Source: Okeania sp. SIO1I7
GTDB lineage: Bacteria > Cyanobacteriota > Cyanobacteriia > Cyanobacteriales > Microcoleaceae
Direction of reading: 5' to 3'
DNA: 64,000 nucleotides
Assembly: GCA_010672585.1 (NCBI GenBank)
Contig: JAAHGF010000003.1
Coordinates: forward strand, 310,001-374,000
The position numbers and the translations under genes are program-made. Under the pieces are notes generated by a model that was given only the letters and a program-made list of their open reading frames with translations, was not told the DNA's origin and did no database searches. Below are positions 46,820 to 55,619 of this stretch, piece by piece (position 1 is the stretch's first letter; each line of letters starts with the position of its first letter).

Positions 46820-47536
46820 ATGAGTTAATATACTGGCATTACTGATTATTACGATCTTTATAATCACCCAAGGTTATTATCACTATGAAGGAATGTCTAT
46901 TGCAGTCAATTCTTTCATCAAAGATGGTCGCAAAAAAATACTTGAATTGGGTGTAGGAACAGGATTATTGAAAAATTAAAAGCACTTGCTCCTGAAGCTG
47001 AATTTACAGGAGTGGATATTACCTCATCAATGCTCGATATTGCCAGAAAAAGATTGGGAGAATGGGGAAAATTAGTAGAAGCAGATGTCTATAATATGGA
47101 CCTCAAAGAAACCTTTGATATTGCTGTTTCCAGTGGAGGGGTTTGGGTAATAAATCAACGAGGCGATCGGACTGACCTAGGAAATCATACAAATGAGATT
47201 CCTCAAGATATTAAGGGACTAACTAATGTTGCTAAACACCTGTGTCAAGAAGGGTTATTACTGTTGAGTATTCAGGGAGAACATAAAAATTATCAAAAAA
47301 ATCTCCCGACAGGAATTGTGTATTCTCAGGAGATAGAAAAAATTGGGGAAAACGATGAAATTGAATCCATTGAGAAAAGTTATTTCTTTAAGAAAGACGG
47401 AGAAATATTAGCTCAATAAACACTTAATTTGAATTACATTAAGCAATGGAAAAAAGAAGAAATTATGGAACAAGCTGGATTTACTTTTGTTAGTATCCAT
47501 GAAAGCCAAAAGTTTCATGTTTATAAGAAGCAGTAA
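46820..47536 (+). pseudogene. Class I SAM-dependent methyltransferase pseudogene
   Basis: Conceptual translation gives YTGITDYYDLYNHPRLL, a frame change, YEGMSIAVNSFIKDG, the SAM motif ILELGVGTGLL, another frame change, then a long open part (47012-47419) with DITSSMLDIARKRL and AVSSGGVWV. After a TAA at 47417-47419 the same frame continues with a plausible C-terminus (QWKKEEIMEQAGFTFVS...HVYKK) to 47536. A stop at codon 3, two frameshifts and an internal stop make it non-functional. It resembles small-molecule methyltransferases and is unlike the modules in the giant protein next door. Confidence 0.88.
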
Positions 47537-47767
47537 AACTGATAATCAAATAGTTTTATCCAAATTCAGTATTCCAGCTTTGTCAGAAATTAATATTAAA
47601 ATAGGTGATGCAGTTGGAGTACTCTCTGAGTTGAGAGTCATCTCTTGTCTGAGAAAACAGAATATCCCAATAAAATCTTTCTTGGCGACCTTGAACCATC
47701 TGCATTTGATTAAGTAAAAATCCTATTAGTGTTAATAATTAGAGTTATATAAGTATAGTAAAAATAT

Positions 47768-48049
47768 CTAAAACCAATCTTCTTGTTCGTTATTTTTTCC
47801 TTTATACGCCTCACCTTTACTATGAATTGCGCGGGTTTTTTCATACAACTGTTCTTCTGTTAATTCCCATTTTTGCAGAACTTTTTCTAAGTCTCTCTGA
47901 ATATCTCTTGCACCAGGAAAACCTCGATAACGAATTTTTAATCTTGCCAATTCTGCTAAGTTGTAAGAAGTATCTTTTTCTGTTAACAGGATGTTAACTA
48001 TTTCGCGGTCTTTATGATATTGAGGATGCTGTTGTTCTTCTGATTTCAT
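47768..48049 (-). CDS. DUF3288 family protein
   Basis: 93 aa, with the cyanobacterial DUF3288 pattern: QQHPQYHKDREIVNILL, NLAELARLKIRYRGFPGARD, IQRDLEKVLQKWELTEEQLY, and a C-terminal EQEDWF. The function of the family is unknown; the protein is small, soluble and helical. The start at 48049 gives the usual family N-terminus. It stands alone next to the methyltransferase pseudogene and repeat DNA. Confidence 0.93.
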   Translation of the reverse strand: MKSEEQQHPQYHKDREIVNILLTEKDTSYNLAELARLKIRYRGFPGARDIQRDLEKVLQKWELTEEQLYEKTRAIHSKGEAYKGKNNEQEDWF

Positions 48050-48551
48050 AAAAGTAAGGAATAAGGGTGTTGCTGAAGCGCGTGTATGATTTTAATTTTA
48101 ATTATTTTAGGAGTCAACCCACCTCTAACCCAACCCACCCCCCCCTCCCAGGAGGGGAACAGGAGTCAGGAGAAATCAAAGTGCTTTTCGGTCAATTAAG
48201 TAAAGATAACATCTAATTTTGCCATTCAAAGAATGACTCTTATTATAACAATTACTTTTTTACAAAAAACAAGTAAAAAGGAAAAATAGCTAGAGTGATT
48301 TGGAAAAATTAATAGCTGACCTCTAGACAAAAAACAGATAATAAATGTCTATAAATGCCTAATACCAAAATTATTTAAGACTGCACAGAATTAGGTGTTA
48401 GGTATTGGGTTTTATACCAATTTTATGTGAGGTGGCACAGAATTATTAAATTTATTAACTTGTCTATGAGGTAATTATTAATTATTAATTATTAATTATT
48501 AATTGTTGAACTACGCTTTGCCAAAAAAAATTCAGGATACCCTATTTAATT
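48050..48551. other. Gene-free interval with tandem ATTAATT run
   Basis: Holds a C-rich palindromic motif CCCTCCCAGGAGGGG (48150-48165 region), related to one inside the family A element at ~56522, and a tandem ATTAATT run (48474-48503). No gene seen. Confidence 0.65.
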
Positions 48552-49139
48552 CTATTGACTATGCCACTTTTTAAACAGACTATCTTGATAATTTTTTTGA
48601 GCATTATTAACTAAATCTGGCTGGATTTCTAAAGCTTTTTCTTGAAAAAAAAATGCCTCGTAAAATCTACCTTCTTGCTCTAAAATTTTACCTAAATTCC
48701 AATAAGCTGCTGCCATATTAGGTTCTAGATTAATTGCTTTTCTATAAGTAATCATTGCTTCATCAATTTGCCCTTTTTTATAAAACATACTACCCAAATT
48801 TACAATAGCTTCAACAAATTTTGGATTAATCTTTATCGCTAATGAATAAGCACGAATAGCAGCATTTACTTTATTTTGTGCTTGTAGTATGTTGCCTAAA
48901 GTTTTATAAGCTGGAGCAAAATTTGGTTGATTTCTTAAAACTCTATGACAGAGGGCGATCGCTTCTATAAAATTTCCTTGATTATAATAATTTTCTGCTA
49001 ATTTATTAATGTCATCAACATCATTTTCTTCAAATTTCCATAACTCAGAGTAATAGTTTTTTACTTGACTTGATTGAGTATAATTTGGGGATTTATTACC
49101 CTGTTGAAAAGTTTTTTTATCTTGTAAATTTAGGTTCAT
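48552..49139 (-). CDS. TPR repeat protein
   Basis: 195 aa. After a polar N-terminus (~40 residues) come four consecutive TPR units (~42-180), for example LAENYYNQGNFIEAIALCHRV, YKTLGNILQAQNKVNAAIRAY, LGSMFYKKGQIDEAMITYRKA and WNLGKILEQEGRFYEAFFFQE. No signal peptide or catalytic domain, so a cytosolic protein-interaction module is the best description. Its TPR sequence (NYYNQGNFIEAIALCHRVL...QPNF) resembles the TPR part of the DUF579 fusion at 35473 (FYYNQGNLKEAIAWCYEVI...QPDF), hinting at common origin. The 5' end of this gene has been duplicated upstream at 49303-49397. Confidence 0.88.
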   Translation of the reverse strand: MNLNLQDKKTFQQGNKSPNYTQSSQVKNYYSELWKFEENDVDDINKLAENYYNQGNFIEAIALCHRVLRNQPNFAPAYKTLGNILQAQNKVNAAIRAYSLAIKINPKFVEAIVNLGSMFYKKGQIDEAMITYRKAINLEPNMAAAYWNLGKILEQEGRFYEAFFFQEKALEIQPDLVNNAQKNYQDSLFKKWHSQ

Positions 49140-49302
49140 CTTTCTTCAGATATTTATCTTCAGCAATTTGATTTTTTACTTTATAGCAGAAGGAAAAAGG
49201 AAGAAAGAAAAATATTCCATTGTCTGAGTTTTAAGCTTTTGATATACTCTCACCTTTCCTTGGAATGCTTTATTCCTTATTTCCTCTTCATTCCCGATCA
49301 TA

Positions 49303-49397
49303 ATTGAGTATAATTTGGGGATTTATTATCCTGTTGAAAAAATTTTATCTTGTAAATTTAGATTTATTTTCTTTCAGCTACATATATCCAGCAATTG
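49303..49397 (-). pseudogene. Duplicate of the 5' end of the TPR gene
   Basis: Aligns with 49073-49167 (first ~19 codons plus upstream DNA). The start codon is changed (ATAAATCTAAATTT instead of ATGAACCTAAATTT) and a short deletion shifts the frame after NLNLQDK. The offset is 230 bp. Confidence 0.8.
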
Positions 49398-49550
49398 TTC
49401 TCCTTTACTTCTTCTTCCTTCTCCCTTATTTTCCTCTGCCTTTCCTATAAAAAAGAAACATGAGCGCTCACAACTCACCAACCAACAGAAGGTAAGCATT
49501 CAGCCGTCAGCTATCAGCTATCAGCTATGAGTTATTAGCTCATTATCAGC
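49398..49550. other. Repeat-rich spacer
   Basis: CTTCTTC and CAGCTATCAGCTATC heptamer runs (49411-49428; 49500-49530). The AGCTATC unit also occurs inside the next gene's 3' end at 49637-49670. Confidence 0.65.
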
Positions 49551-50006
49551 TCAAAAGAGGATTAGTCTCCAAGGATAATTAAAACTTATAAAAAAAATGT
49601 CTTCAGCTAACCTTAGTAATTTCTTGAATATGTTCAAAAGCTGATAGCTGAATGCTAATAGCTGAATGCTTACAACAGAAGTACGCATCCAAGCTTGACT
49701 TTGCCTACCAACTTTTCCAGTTTCTTGACATTGAAATTCAGTATTTACTGTGGCAAAATCTCGACCATAAGTAGTAATAACAGTATTCATCAATACTCGG
49801 TCTAAATTAACCTTTCCGCGAGCTTTCCTAAAAGCAACTATTGCCTCATACCCATAAAGATTTTCATTAACTCCATAACGGATAGTATAAGGACTATGCC
49901 AAAATAATTCATCTAAAATATTGACATTATTACTTATCAAAGCTGCTTCATATTCCTCAAATATTGTTGTTACTTCTGCAACTACATCAGGAATATTAAT
50001 CTCCAT
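49551..50006 (-). CDS. HpxZ/AtzH-like (SnoaL-fold) protein with repeat-derived C-terminus
   Basis: About 151 aa. Residues 1-112 match the AtzH/HpxZ family (NTF2/SnoaL-like fold): NIPDVVAEVTTIFEEYEAAL, DELFWHSPYTIRYGVNENLYG and VITTYGRDFATVNTEF...GRQSQAWMRT. The family should end soon after with a strand like GWRIVAAHVSLM; here the sequence instead runs into AGCTATTAGCATTCAGC-type repeats and unrelated residues. HpxZ and AtzH are subunits or accessory proteins linked to amidases of nitrogen-heterocycle breakdown; this protein may have lost function. Start: the ATG at 50006 has GGAG nine bases upstream; a GTG at 50027 would overlap the upstream Nudix gene by eight bases. Probably in an operon with that gene. 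Confidence 0.75.
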   Translation of the reverse strand: MEINIPDVVAEVTTIFEEYEAALISNNVNILDELFWHSPYTIRYGVNENLYGYEAIVAFRKARGKVNLDRVLMNTVITTYGRDFATVNTEFQCQETGKVGRQSQAWMRTSVVSIQLLAFSYQLLNIFKKLLRLAEDIFFISFNYPWRLILF

Positions 50007-50019
50007 TTTAATAATTCTC

Positions 50020-50451
50020 CTAATCACAATACTCTAAAAAATTTTCTGGAACTATTTTCAATTCTCCAGACTTAAATCTATCTATTGAAACCCAAAGTGC
50101 CGTTTTTTTTCGTTCCTTCTCCCAAAAGGTTAACTCTTCTGTTTCATAAAACTTTTTATCGGCAAAATCACATTTATATAATTGAATTAACTCATGTCTT
50201 TCCTCCCCATTAAATATAAAAATGTTTTCCATACAACCCAAATATTTAATATTAGTCAACTCAGCTTGAATCTCTTCCTGAAACTCTCTTTGTAAAGCAT
50301 CATAACTATACTCTCCAAAATCAACACCTCCACCCATAACCCGATAAAAAGTTTCCTGTTTGATAGAGTCATAACCTTGAGAAATAAACAAGCGATCGCC
50401 ATCCCTAATTAAACCCAAAGCTAAGACCCTAATTTTATGCTTCTTACTCAT
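50020..50451 (-). CDS. Nudix hydrolase
   Basis: 143 aa. The Nudix box spans ~40-63: GGVDFGE followed by YSYDALQ and REFQEEI. The usual glycine near the end of the box is a glutamine, but the metal-binding EE pair is intact. The family hydrolyses nucleoside diphosphates linked to other groups; substrate cannot be told. The gene ends 14 bases before the preferred start of the HpxZ-like gene, so the two are likely co-transcribed. A repeat E copy lies just upstream. Confidence 0.9.
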   Translation of the reverse strand: MSKKHKIRVLALGLIRDGDRLFISQGYDSIKQETFYRVMGGGVDFGEYSYDALQREFQEEIQAELTNIKYLGCMENIFIFNGEERHELIQLYKCDFADKKFYETEELTFWEKERKKTALWVSIDRFKSGELKIVPENFLEYCD

Positions 50452-50519
50452 ATAATTTTCTCAGATAAATATCAAAGGTCATTCCAGTTAACAGTTATCA
50501 GTACTTCCTATTTCTCTAG

Positions 50520-50612
50520 GAGGCTTAAAATACTGAATTTTCTTTCTCTTGGTTGATTGGATATAGCAGACCGCTTTTTATTCCCTAAAAATGGGAAGCT
50601 TGAAACCTAATT
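50520..50612 (-). repeat. Dispersed intergenic repeat E, copy 3 (inverted, short)
   Basis: Read on the minus strand it gives TTCCCATTTTTAGGGAATAA, AAAGCGGTCTGC, TATATCCAATCAACCAAGAG, i.e. the order of modules seen at 7138-7442 and 26812-27008. Confidence 0.7.
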
Positions 50613-50677
50613 TTCTGGTCAGTAAAAAGCTTGATTAGGTTTAATTTTTACAGTATAGAAAAAACAGAAAATTACTA

Positions 50678-51130
50678 TCAATTATCATCAGAAAAACCCA
50701 TTTCATCCTTATTTTCGGGCACAGGCCAATCCTCATTTTTCCCCCCAATAATAAGTTTTTCTATTTTGACAAACTCCTCATCTAATCGTTGAAAACTATT
50801 AGTCAAAATATCTATTGCTAAAGCATCGCTAGTTCCCAAATCAAACCAACAACGACCCCAAAATCCTTGATATTCTACTTCTCCCATATTGTGCATAACA
50901 GCCATCATACTTTGACCTGCAACTTCCTGACTATATTCCATATAACTAACTTCTATTCCTGCATCTTGAACCTGTAGATTTTCTGCATTAAAGCCACCCA
51001 GTTTTCCTAATAAAAACCAGGAATCAAATAGTTCCTCTATATAATGCTTTTCTGCTGTTGAAGGAACAGTACTAAACTCTAACCAAATCCACACATCAAA
51101 AGGATTAAATTCGCGAAATTGTATTTCCAT
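50678..51130 (-). CDS. DUF3531 family protein
   Basis: 150 aa matching the DUF3531 family shared by cyanobacteria and plastid-containing eukaryotes: FREFNPFDVWIWLEFSTVPS near the start, DSWFLLGKLGGFNAENLQVQ, AVMHNMGEVEYQGFWGRCWF, DLGTSDALAIDIL and GGKNEDWPVP. The function is not established. It is a compact soluble protein with no signal peptide. The ATG at 51130 gives the expected N-terminus. It reads in the same direction as the neighbouring Nudix gene but is separated by 226 bp including a repeat. Confidence 0.93.
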   Translation of the reverse strand: MEIQFREFNPFDVWIWLEFSTVPSTAEKHYIEELFDSWFLLGKLGGFNAENLQVQDAGIEVSYMEYSQEVAGQSMMAVMHNMGEVEYQGFWGRCWFDLGTSDALAIDILTNSFQRLDEEFVKIEKLIIGGKNEDWPVPENKDEMGFSDDN

Positions 51131-51429
51131 AAATATTTGTCATGCCTGATTTTTTTAGACTAATTCGAGGGATTTATCAATATAACAATCTGGGTATAAA
51201 TTATCAAAAATTTCTAGGATAAATAAAAAGTATGAATCCTTAATTCTGTTCTCTTATTCCCAGATATTTTCTCTACAGCTACCCCAAGAGTTGTTATAGC
51301 AAAAAATCTAATTTAGTTGAAAATTTATACTTTTGAATTAGCAATTTAACTAGCTATTAGCTTTTAGCATTTTCGTACCGGAATGCTCCGCTACTGCTGA
51401 GTGCTGATTGCTGATTACTAACCGCTACT
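51131..51429. other. Spacer with short repeats
   Basis: 299 bp of AT-rich DNA ending in the GGAATGCTCCGCTACTGCTGAG palindromic motif (51380 region) and GCTGATT heptamers, close to the stop of the next gene. No gene seen. Confidence 0.6.
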
Positions 51430-52437
51430 TTAAAGCAGTGGTAATTCTGTTGGTCCCCATGTACCCGAACCATCTCTAATAGCATCTCGCATTGGGTCAC
51501 AAGGTCGTTTACCATCATCTATATTATTAATATTTTTACACTGTTCAAAAAATACTTGTGCGACCAAACGTCTTGGCATTTTATCTGACTTTTCCAAAGC
51601 CATATCAAAGTTTTCCCTAGCTTTTTTTCTCATTGATAAATCATTATCTTTATCTCGAGCTTGAGCAACTAGAATTTGTGCTTTTAAGTAATGTACTTCA
51701 GGATTATCTGGAACTTCTAACAAAACTTTATCCACATATTCTAAAGCCTTTTCAAGTTTGTCTAAATCTCGATAAGCTACTGCCACTCCTCGATAAGCTA
51801 AATGATGAGGATAAGCTTTCTCTTGCAGTGTTTTTATTGCCTTTTCCGGGTCAGAAAATGGTAAATTAACAGCCAACATTAAATCCATATATCCTTTGAG
51901 CAAATTTAACTCTGGATCTGATGAATTTATTCTCTCTGCTGTTTCAAAATGACTCAAAGCTTTCCGAAGTTTCTCCAGAGCTTTTGGAGCGCCTTTTAAT
52001 GTACCTTCAGTAGATATAATATAAGCACCTTCTAAAAATTGACCTGTTGCAGCATAAATATTACCGCGAACTGGATTAATTGTAATTAAATTTTCTGCTA
52101 CTTCAGTAGTTTTCTGGGCATACAATTTTAACGATTCCCAATTTTCATCTAAGTAATGTAAGGAAGATATCATTGCATAAACAAGTGGCTCACTTATCTC
52201 TTCAGATTCAGCTATTTTAAGATAATCTTTTGCTTGTTTATAATCTCCTTCCTCAAACATCGCTTTAAAAGCTGCTTCAGTTTTTTCTCCTATTTCAATA
52301 GGATTTTTTTGGCGAAATGGGTCTCCAATTGCTGGATTTACTAATAGATTTAAACTGATGAAAGTAGCGCTAGAAAGAACTGATATTTGTTTGAATACTG
52401 ATTTTCTTTGACACCAATTAAATAATATTTTTCGCAT
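51430..52437 (-). CDS. Exported TPR protein, Sll0314/Alr1548-type
   Basis: 335 aa. The basic N-terminus and hydrophobic stretch (~16-33, ending ...LLVNPAIGDPF) form a signal peptide, so the mature protein is probably periplasmic. The rest is made of TPR-like helices (~50-310), including LNLLKGYMDLMLAVNLPFSD, LAYRGVAVAYRDLDKLEKAL and VHYLKAQILVAQA. The end QCKNINNIDDGKRPCDPMRD with two cysteines, followed by RDGSGTWGP, is a family hallmark in Sll0314-like cyanobacterial proteins. Function unknown; the TPR array suggests assembly or binding work in the envelope. Confidence 0.88.
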   Translation of the reverse strand: MRKILFNWCQRKSVFKQISVLSSATFISLNLLVNPAIGDPFRQKNPIEIGEKTEAAFKAMFEEGDYKQAKDYLKIAESEEISEPLVYAMISSLHYLDENWESLKLYAQKTTEVAENLITINPVRGNIYAATGQFLEGAYIISTEGTLKGAPKALEKLRKALSHFETAERINSSDPELNLLKGYMDLMLAVNLPFSDPEKAIKTLQEKAYPHHLAYRGVAVAYRDLDKLEKALEYVDKVLLEVPDNPEVHYLKAQILVAQARDKDNDLSMRKKARENFDMALEKSDKMPRRLVAQVFFEQCKNINNIDDGKRPCDPMRDAIRDGSGTWGPTELPLL

Positions 52438-52911
52438 AAATTATTTTGAGACTAATTAGATTTTTAGGCTGGTTAGGTTGTTAATAGAGAAATTTACTAC
52501 TAGAGTAGATTGTGTGATGTTCTATAGGTAAGCATTCAGCCGTCAGCTATCAGCTATCAGCTATTGCTTTTAGTTAGTGATAAAAGCTTTCTTAATTGAG
52601 AAACGAAAAATCTTACTACAAAAGTCAGCTCCAAAGTCTATATTCATGTAAACCCCTTTCTTAATCACAGGATATTATTGCTGGTAGCTGATAGATAATA
52701 GCTGAATGCTTACGTTCTATGTTATTATCTAAGCTAGATTATATATAAATTTTTAGACAATTTTCATCTAAATCAAAAAGATGTTTTAACCCAAACTCAG
52801 AAAAATTTCTGAGTAGAAACAGTAAAAAAGATATTTAAAAGAACAAGGGTATTACAGAAAATTAAATTCTCCCTTCTTCCTTCTTCCTTCTTCTTTCTTC
52901 CTTCTTCATCA
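52438..52911. other. Divergent gene-free interval with heptamer repeats
   Basis: Contains CAGCTATCAGCTATC (52542-52564), GCTGATAGAT (52685 on) and a CTTCTTC run (52870-52908) that abuts the ATG of the next gene. No promoter can be singled out and no gene is visible. Confidence 0.65.
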
Positions 52912-53541
52912 ATGCTATATCTCAAAAACCTACATTATCATCCAGCCGCTAGTACCACCCCTATTCTCAAGAATATAAATCTAGAATTAGCACCTCAACA
53001 AATGGGACTAATTATCGGTCGTAGTGGTTCCGGCAAAACTACATTATTAGAAATATTAGCTGGTTTAGCTGAATGTTCCAAAGGAGAAATTTGCTGGCGA
53101 GACCAAAAATTAACCTCCGAACATCTACAACAACTCGGTGGTTTAGTATTTCAATTTCCAGAAAGACATTTTTGTGGTGCTACTATTCTCGAAGAATTAC
53201 GATTAGGCCATCCAGAGATACGGCCAGAACAAATATCCTCTGCTCTGGAAGAAGTAGGACTTCAGGACCTATTATTAAGTACATCACCTCATGCTTTAAG
53301 TGGAGGTCAGCAACGTCGCCTCGCTTTAGCAGTACAACTAATTAGACAACCTCATCTATTAATGTTAGACGAACCAACAGCAGGATTAGATTGGTCAATG
53401 CGAAAACAACTTGTAAACTTATTGGCTAAATTAAAAAATCATTGGAGTTTATTAGTTGTCACCCATGATGAGAGTGACCTTTTACCCATAGCTGATAAAT
53501 GTTGGACTTTAAATAAAGGAAATTTGGAATGTAGAATTTAG
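52912..53541 (+). CDS. ABC transporter ATP-binding protein, energy-coupling-factor (CbiO-like) type
   Basis: 209 aa ATPase domain without membrane segments. Walker A GRSGSGKTT (36-44), Q-loop FQFPERHFCGATILEELRLG (the FQFPE form typical of ECF ATPases), signature ALSGGQQRRLALAVQL, Walker B HLLMLDEP, D-loop TAGLD and the switch histidine in LVVTHDE. ECF ATPases drive uptake of vitamins or metal ions with separate membrane and substrate-binding subunits; none is encoded beside it. The start directly follows a CTTCTTC repeat and has no Shine-Dalgarno sequence, but the N-terminus (MLYLKNLHYHP) looks complete. Confidence 0.92.
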   Translation: MLYLKNLHYHPAASTTPILKNINLELAPQQMGLIIGRSGSGKTTLLEILAGLAECSKGEICWRDQKLTSEHLQQLGGLVFQFPERHFCGATILEELRLGHPEIRPEQISSALEEVGLQDLLLSTSPHALSGGQQRRLALAVQLIRQPHLLMLDEPTAGLDWSMRKQLVNLLAKLKNHWSLLVVTHDESDLLPIADKCWTLNKGNLECRI

Positions 53542-53928
53542 AATTCAGAATTTAGAATTGGGAATTGAGAATTTATAAGTTAATTGAGCTGGTTTTTTGT
53601 TATATAGATGTCTCCTGAAATTTAGATCAAAGCTATAAAGAGGCGATCGCTTATTAGAATTTATAATTTATAATTTAGAATTCAGCGGACAAATGTTTGG
53701 GATAGTATCAAGAAATAATTGAAAGACAGTTATGAAGATTCGGTGTGGGAACATTTGGCAGGTACTACCAGCGCACCGTTTGAATTAGGGGAGCATTGGG
53801 AAATAGCAGTTAAGGCGATCGACGATCAAGGGAATGAGTTGTTGGTTGTTAAGAAGTTGGGTTAATTGATTGACCATCCGACAGTTAATATTTTGATGGC
53901 TTCAATTGATAGCTGGAACAATGCATAG
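53542..53928 (+). pseudogene. Gene debris: two unrelated C-terminal fragments
   Basis: After GAATTTAGAATT-type repeats, a readable stretch DSVWEHLAGTTSAPFELGEH and further to VVKKLG with a stop spans about 53742-53865 and lacks a start. Directly after it (53866-53928) comes LIDHPTVNILMASIDSWNNA plus stop, which is also present in the C-terminal fragment ending at 54586. A single family B end (ATAGATGTCTCCTGA) lies at ~53605. I do not recognise the first fragment. Confidence 0.55.
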
Positions 53929-54066
53929 TAGGAAATAATATTGCTGATTAATGCTGTGTATACTGTCCCCCAACTCGTGTTAAAAAATGGGGGAAATATA
54001 ATTATTTAATCTCAAAAAAAGCATCTTTTACTATCACTTTATTGAACAATAACTAAGGTAATTATT

Positions 54067-54586
54067 ATGAGTGATGAACAGCATTCAAAGTATATTAACC
54101 AAGGCACTAATTTATATAAATATGAATTTGAATATACTTTACGTGAATCTATTCTACTTATATCAATTATAATATGGATAAATGTCTACTTATTAACTGC
54201 TATAATTCCTAACCATAAGACTTTATATGCAGAAATTACAAACGCTGGTATAAATGGCTTTCCTGACAAAGAAAATTCACATGACAACTTGATTAATGGA
54301 ATTTTTTTATACACAGATGAAGATTCAAAAATAGTAGACTATATAAAGAATAATTATGAAGCTTTTGACAAGCTAACTGGCGAGTGGTGTTGTATATACG
54401 TCTCCTACGGAAAATGCAATAATTGTAGGTGAGGTAATGCAGGAAATTGAGAAAAATCCGTCTTTGAAGTCTCGAATAATTGAAGGGTTAAAACAGGGAG
54501 GAAAGGAAGCTTTTAAGGAGTTGATTGACCATCCAGCAGTTAATATTTTGATGGCTTCAATTGATGGCTGGAATAATGCGGAGTAG
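54067..54586 (+). pseudogene. Broken gene: membrane-anchored N-terminus and displaced C-terminus
   Basis: The first frame (54067-54432, 121 aa) has a polar start, one membrane helix (~30-47, LLISIIIWINVYLLTAII) and NGIFLYTDEDSKIVDYIKNN...KLTGEWC. It then ends in a short CIYVSYGKCNNCR. From ~54393, another frame reads VVYTSPTENAIIVGEVMQEI and on through KQGGKEAFKELIDHPAVNIL to MASIDGWNNAE with a stop at 54584-54586. The two together look like one cyanobacterial protein split by a frameshift near 54390. The C-terminal part is repeated at 53866-53928. Function unknown. The 121-aa frame could still be translated. Confidence 0.6.
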
Positions 54587-54670
54587 GAAATAATACTGCT
54601 TATTAATACTGTGTCGAGTATCCCTCAACTTGGTCAAAAATAGGAGAAACACAATCACGACTTACGCAGA

Positions 54671-55263
54671 GACACTATGTATAGCGTTGAAAAACTATAA
54701 CGTTATAGATATATAGTGTTTGAGACTCAAAAATGCCTAACTCCTGAACATAATATATAGCATTCAAAAACTATAACGTTATAGATAAATAGTGTCTGAG
54801 ACTCAAAAATGCCTAAGTCCTGAATATAATATATAGCATTCAAAAACTATAACGTTATAGATAAATAGTGTCTGAGACTCAAAAATGCCTAAGTCCTGAA
54901 TATAATATATAGCATTCAAAAACTATAACGTTATAGATAAATAGTGTCTGAGACTCAAAAATGCCTAAGTCCTGAATATAATATATAGCATTCAAAAACT
55001 ATAACGTTATAGATAAATAGTGTTTGAGACTCAAAAATGCCTAAGTCCTGAATATAATATATAGCATTCAAAAACTATAACGTTATAGATAAATAGTGTC
55101 TGAGACTCAAAAATGCCTAAGTCCTGAATATAATATATAGCATTCAAAAACTATAACGTTATAGATAAATAGTGTTTGAGACTCAAAAATGCCTAAGTCC
55201 TGAATATAATATATAGCATTCAAAAACTATAACGTTATAGATAAATAGTGTTTAAGACTCAAA
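54671..55263 (+). repeat. 76-bp tandem minisatellite, eight units
   Basis: The palindromic core ACTATAACGTTATAG starts at 54695, 54770, 54846, 54922, 54998, 55074, 55150 and 55226; the period is 75 bp once and then 76 bp exactly. Each unit reads AAATAGTGT(C/T)TGAGACTC, AAAAATGCCTAAGTCCTGAA, TATAATATATAGCATTCAAA, then the core. Inner units are almost identical; the first is diverged (AGCGTTG, CTAACTCC). No variable spacers exist, so this is not a CRISPR. Confidence 0.97.
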
Positions 55264-55285
55264 GCAGACAAGATTCTTACTCCCC

Positions 55286-55360
55286 TTCGCGTCCCTGCGT
55301 CTGGTGCGTCCCTCCATCTCCGCGTCTGGTGCGTCTGGTGCGTCTGGTGCGTCCGGTGTT
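55286..55360 (+). repeat. 9-bp tandem repeat GCGTCTGGT
   Basis: GCGTCTGGT is repeated in the 55322-55355 stretch with variants CCTGCGTCTGGTGCGTCCCT just before. It directly follows the minisatellite and precedes the family A end. Confidence 0.85.
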
Positions 55361-55383
55361 TCCTACCCCCACCAACCAATTTT

Positions 55384-55452
55384 TCAGCAAACCCTAATTA
55401 GACCACCACCGATCAAAGCAGAAGAAAGTATAAATTTACGACGATTAAACAT
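55384..55452 (-). pseudogene. Tat-signal gene start truncated by a family A repeat end
   Basis: From an ATG at 55452 the frame reads MFNRRKFILSSALIGGGLI and then RVC with a stop. NRRKFIL followed by a hydrophobic stretch is a twin-arginine export signal. The frame meets AATTAGGGTTTGCTGA, the end of the family A element (55384-55400), which supplies the stop. The mature protein is absent. Confidence 0.7.
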
Positions 55453-55619
55453 CTCTATAAAAATCTGATAGCTAATTTGATATCTATAAAGTAAAGTATA
55501 GATTTACGGTCTTGGAGATTTCTGGAAAATTTTGCCCTTCCAGAGTATTATTAATTGCTAATATTTATATTTTGAATCTTTATATTAATTAACTGTTGCA
55601 GGCAGGGGAATAATTTAAT

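Noticed and set aside
47487..47717. 76-codon frame overlapping the end of the methyltransferase pseudogene
   Set aside because: Its first part is the pseudogene's C-terminus in another frame; nothing recognisable follows.
54671..55263. Regular array that could be taken for a CRISPR
   Set aside because: The whole 76-bp unit repeats without unique spacers, and no cas gene is near.
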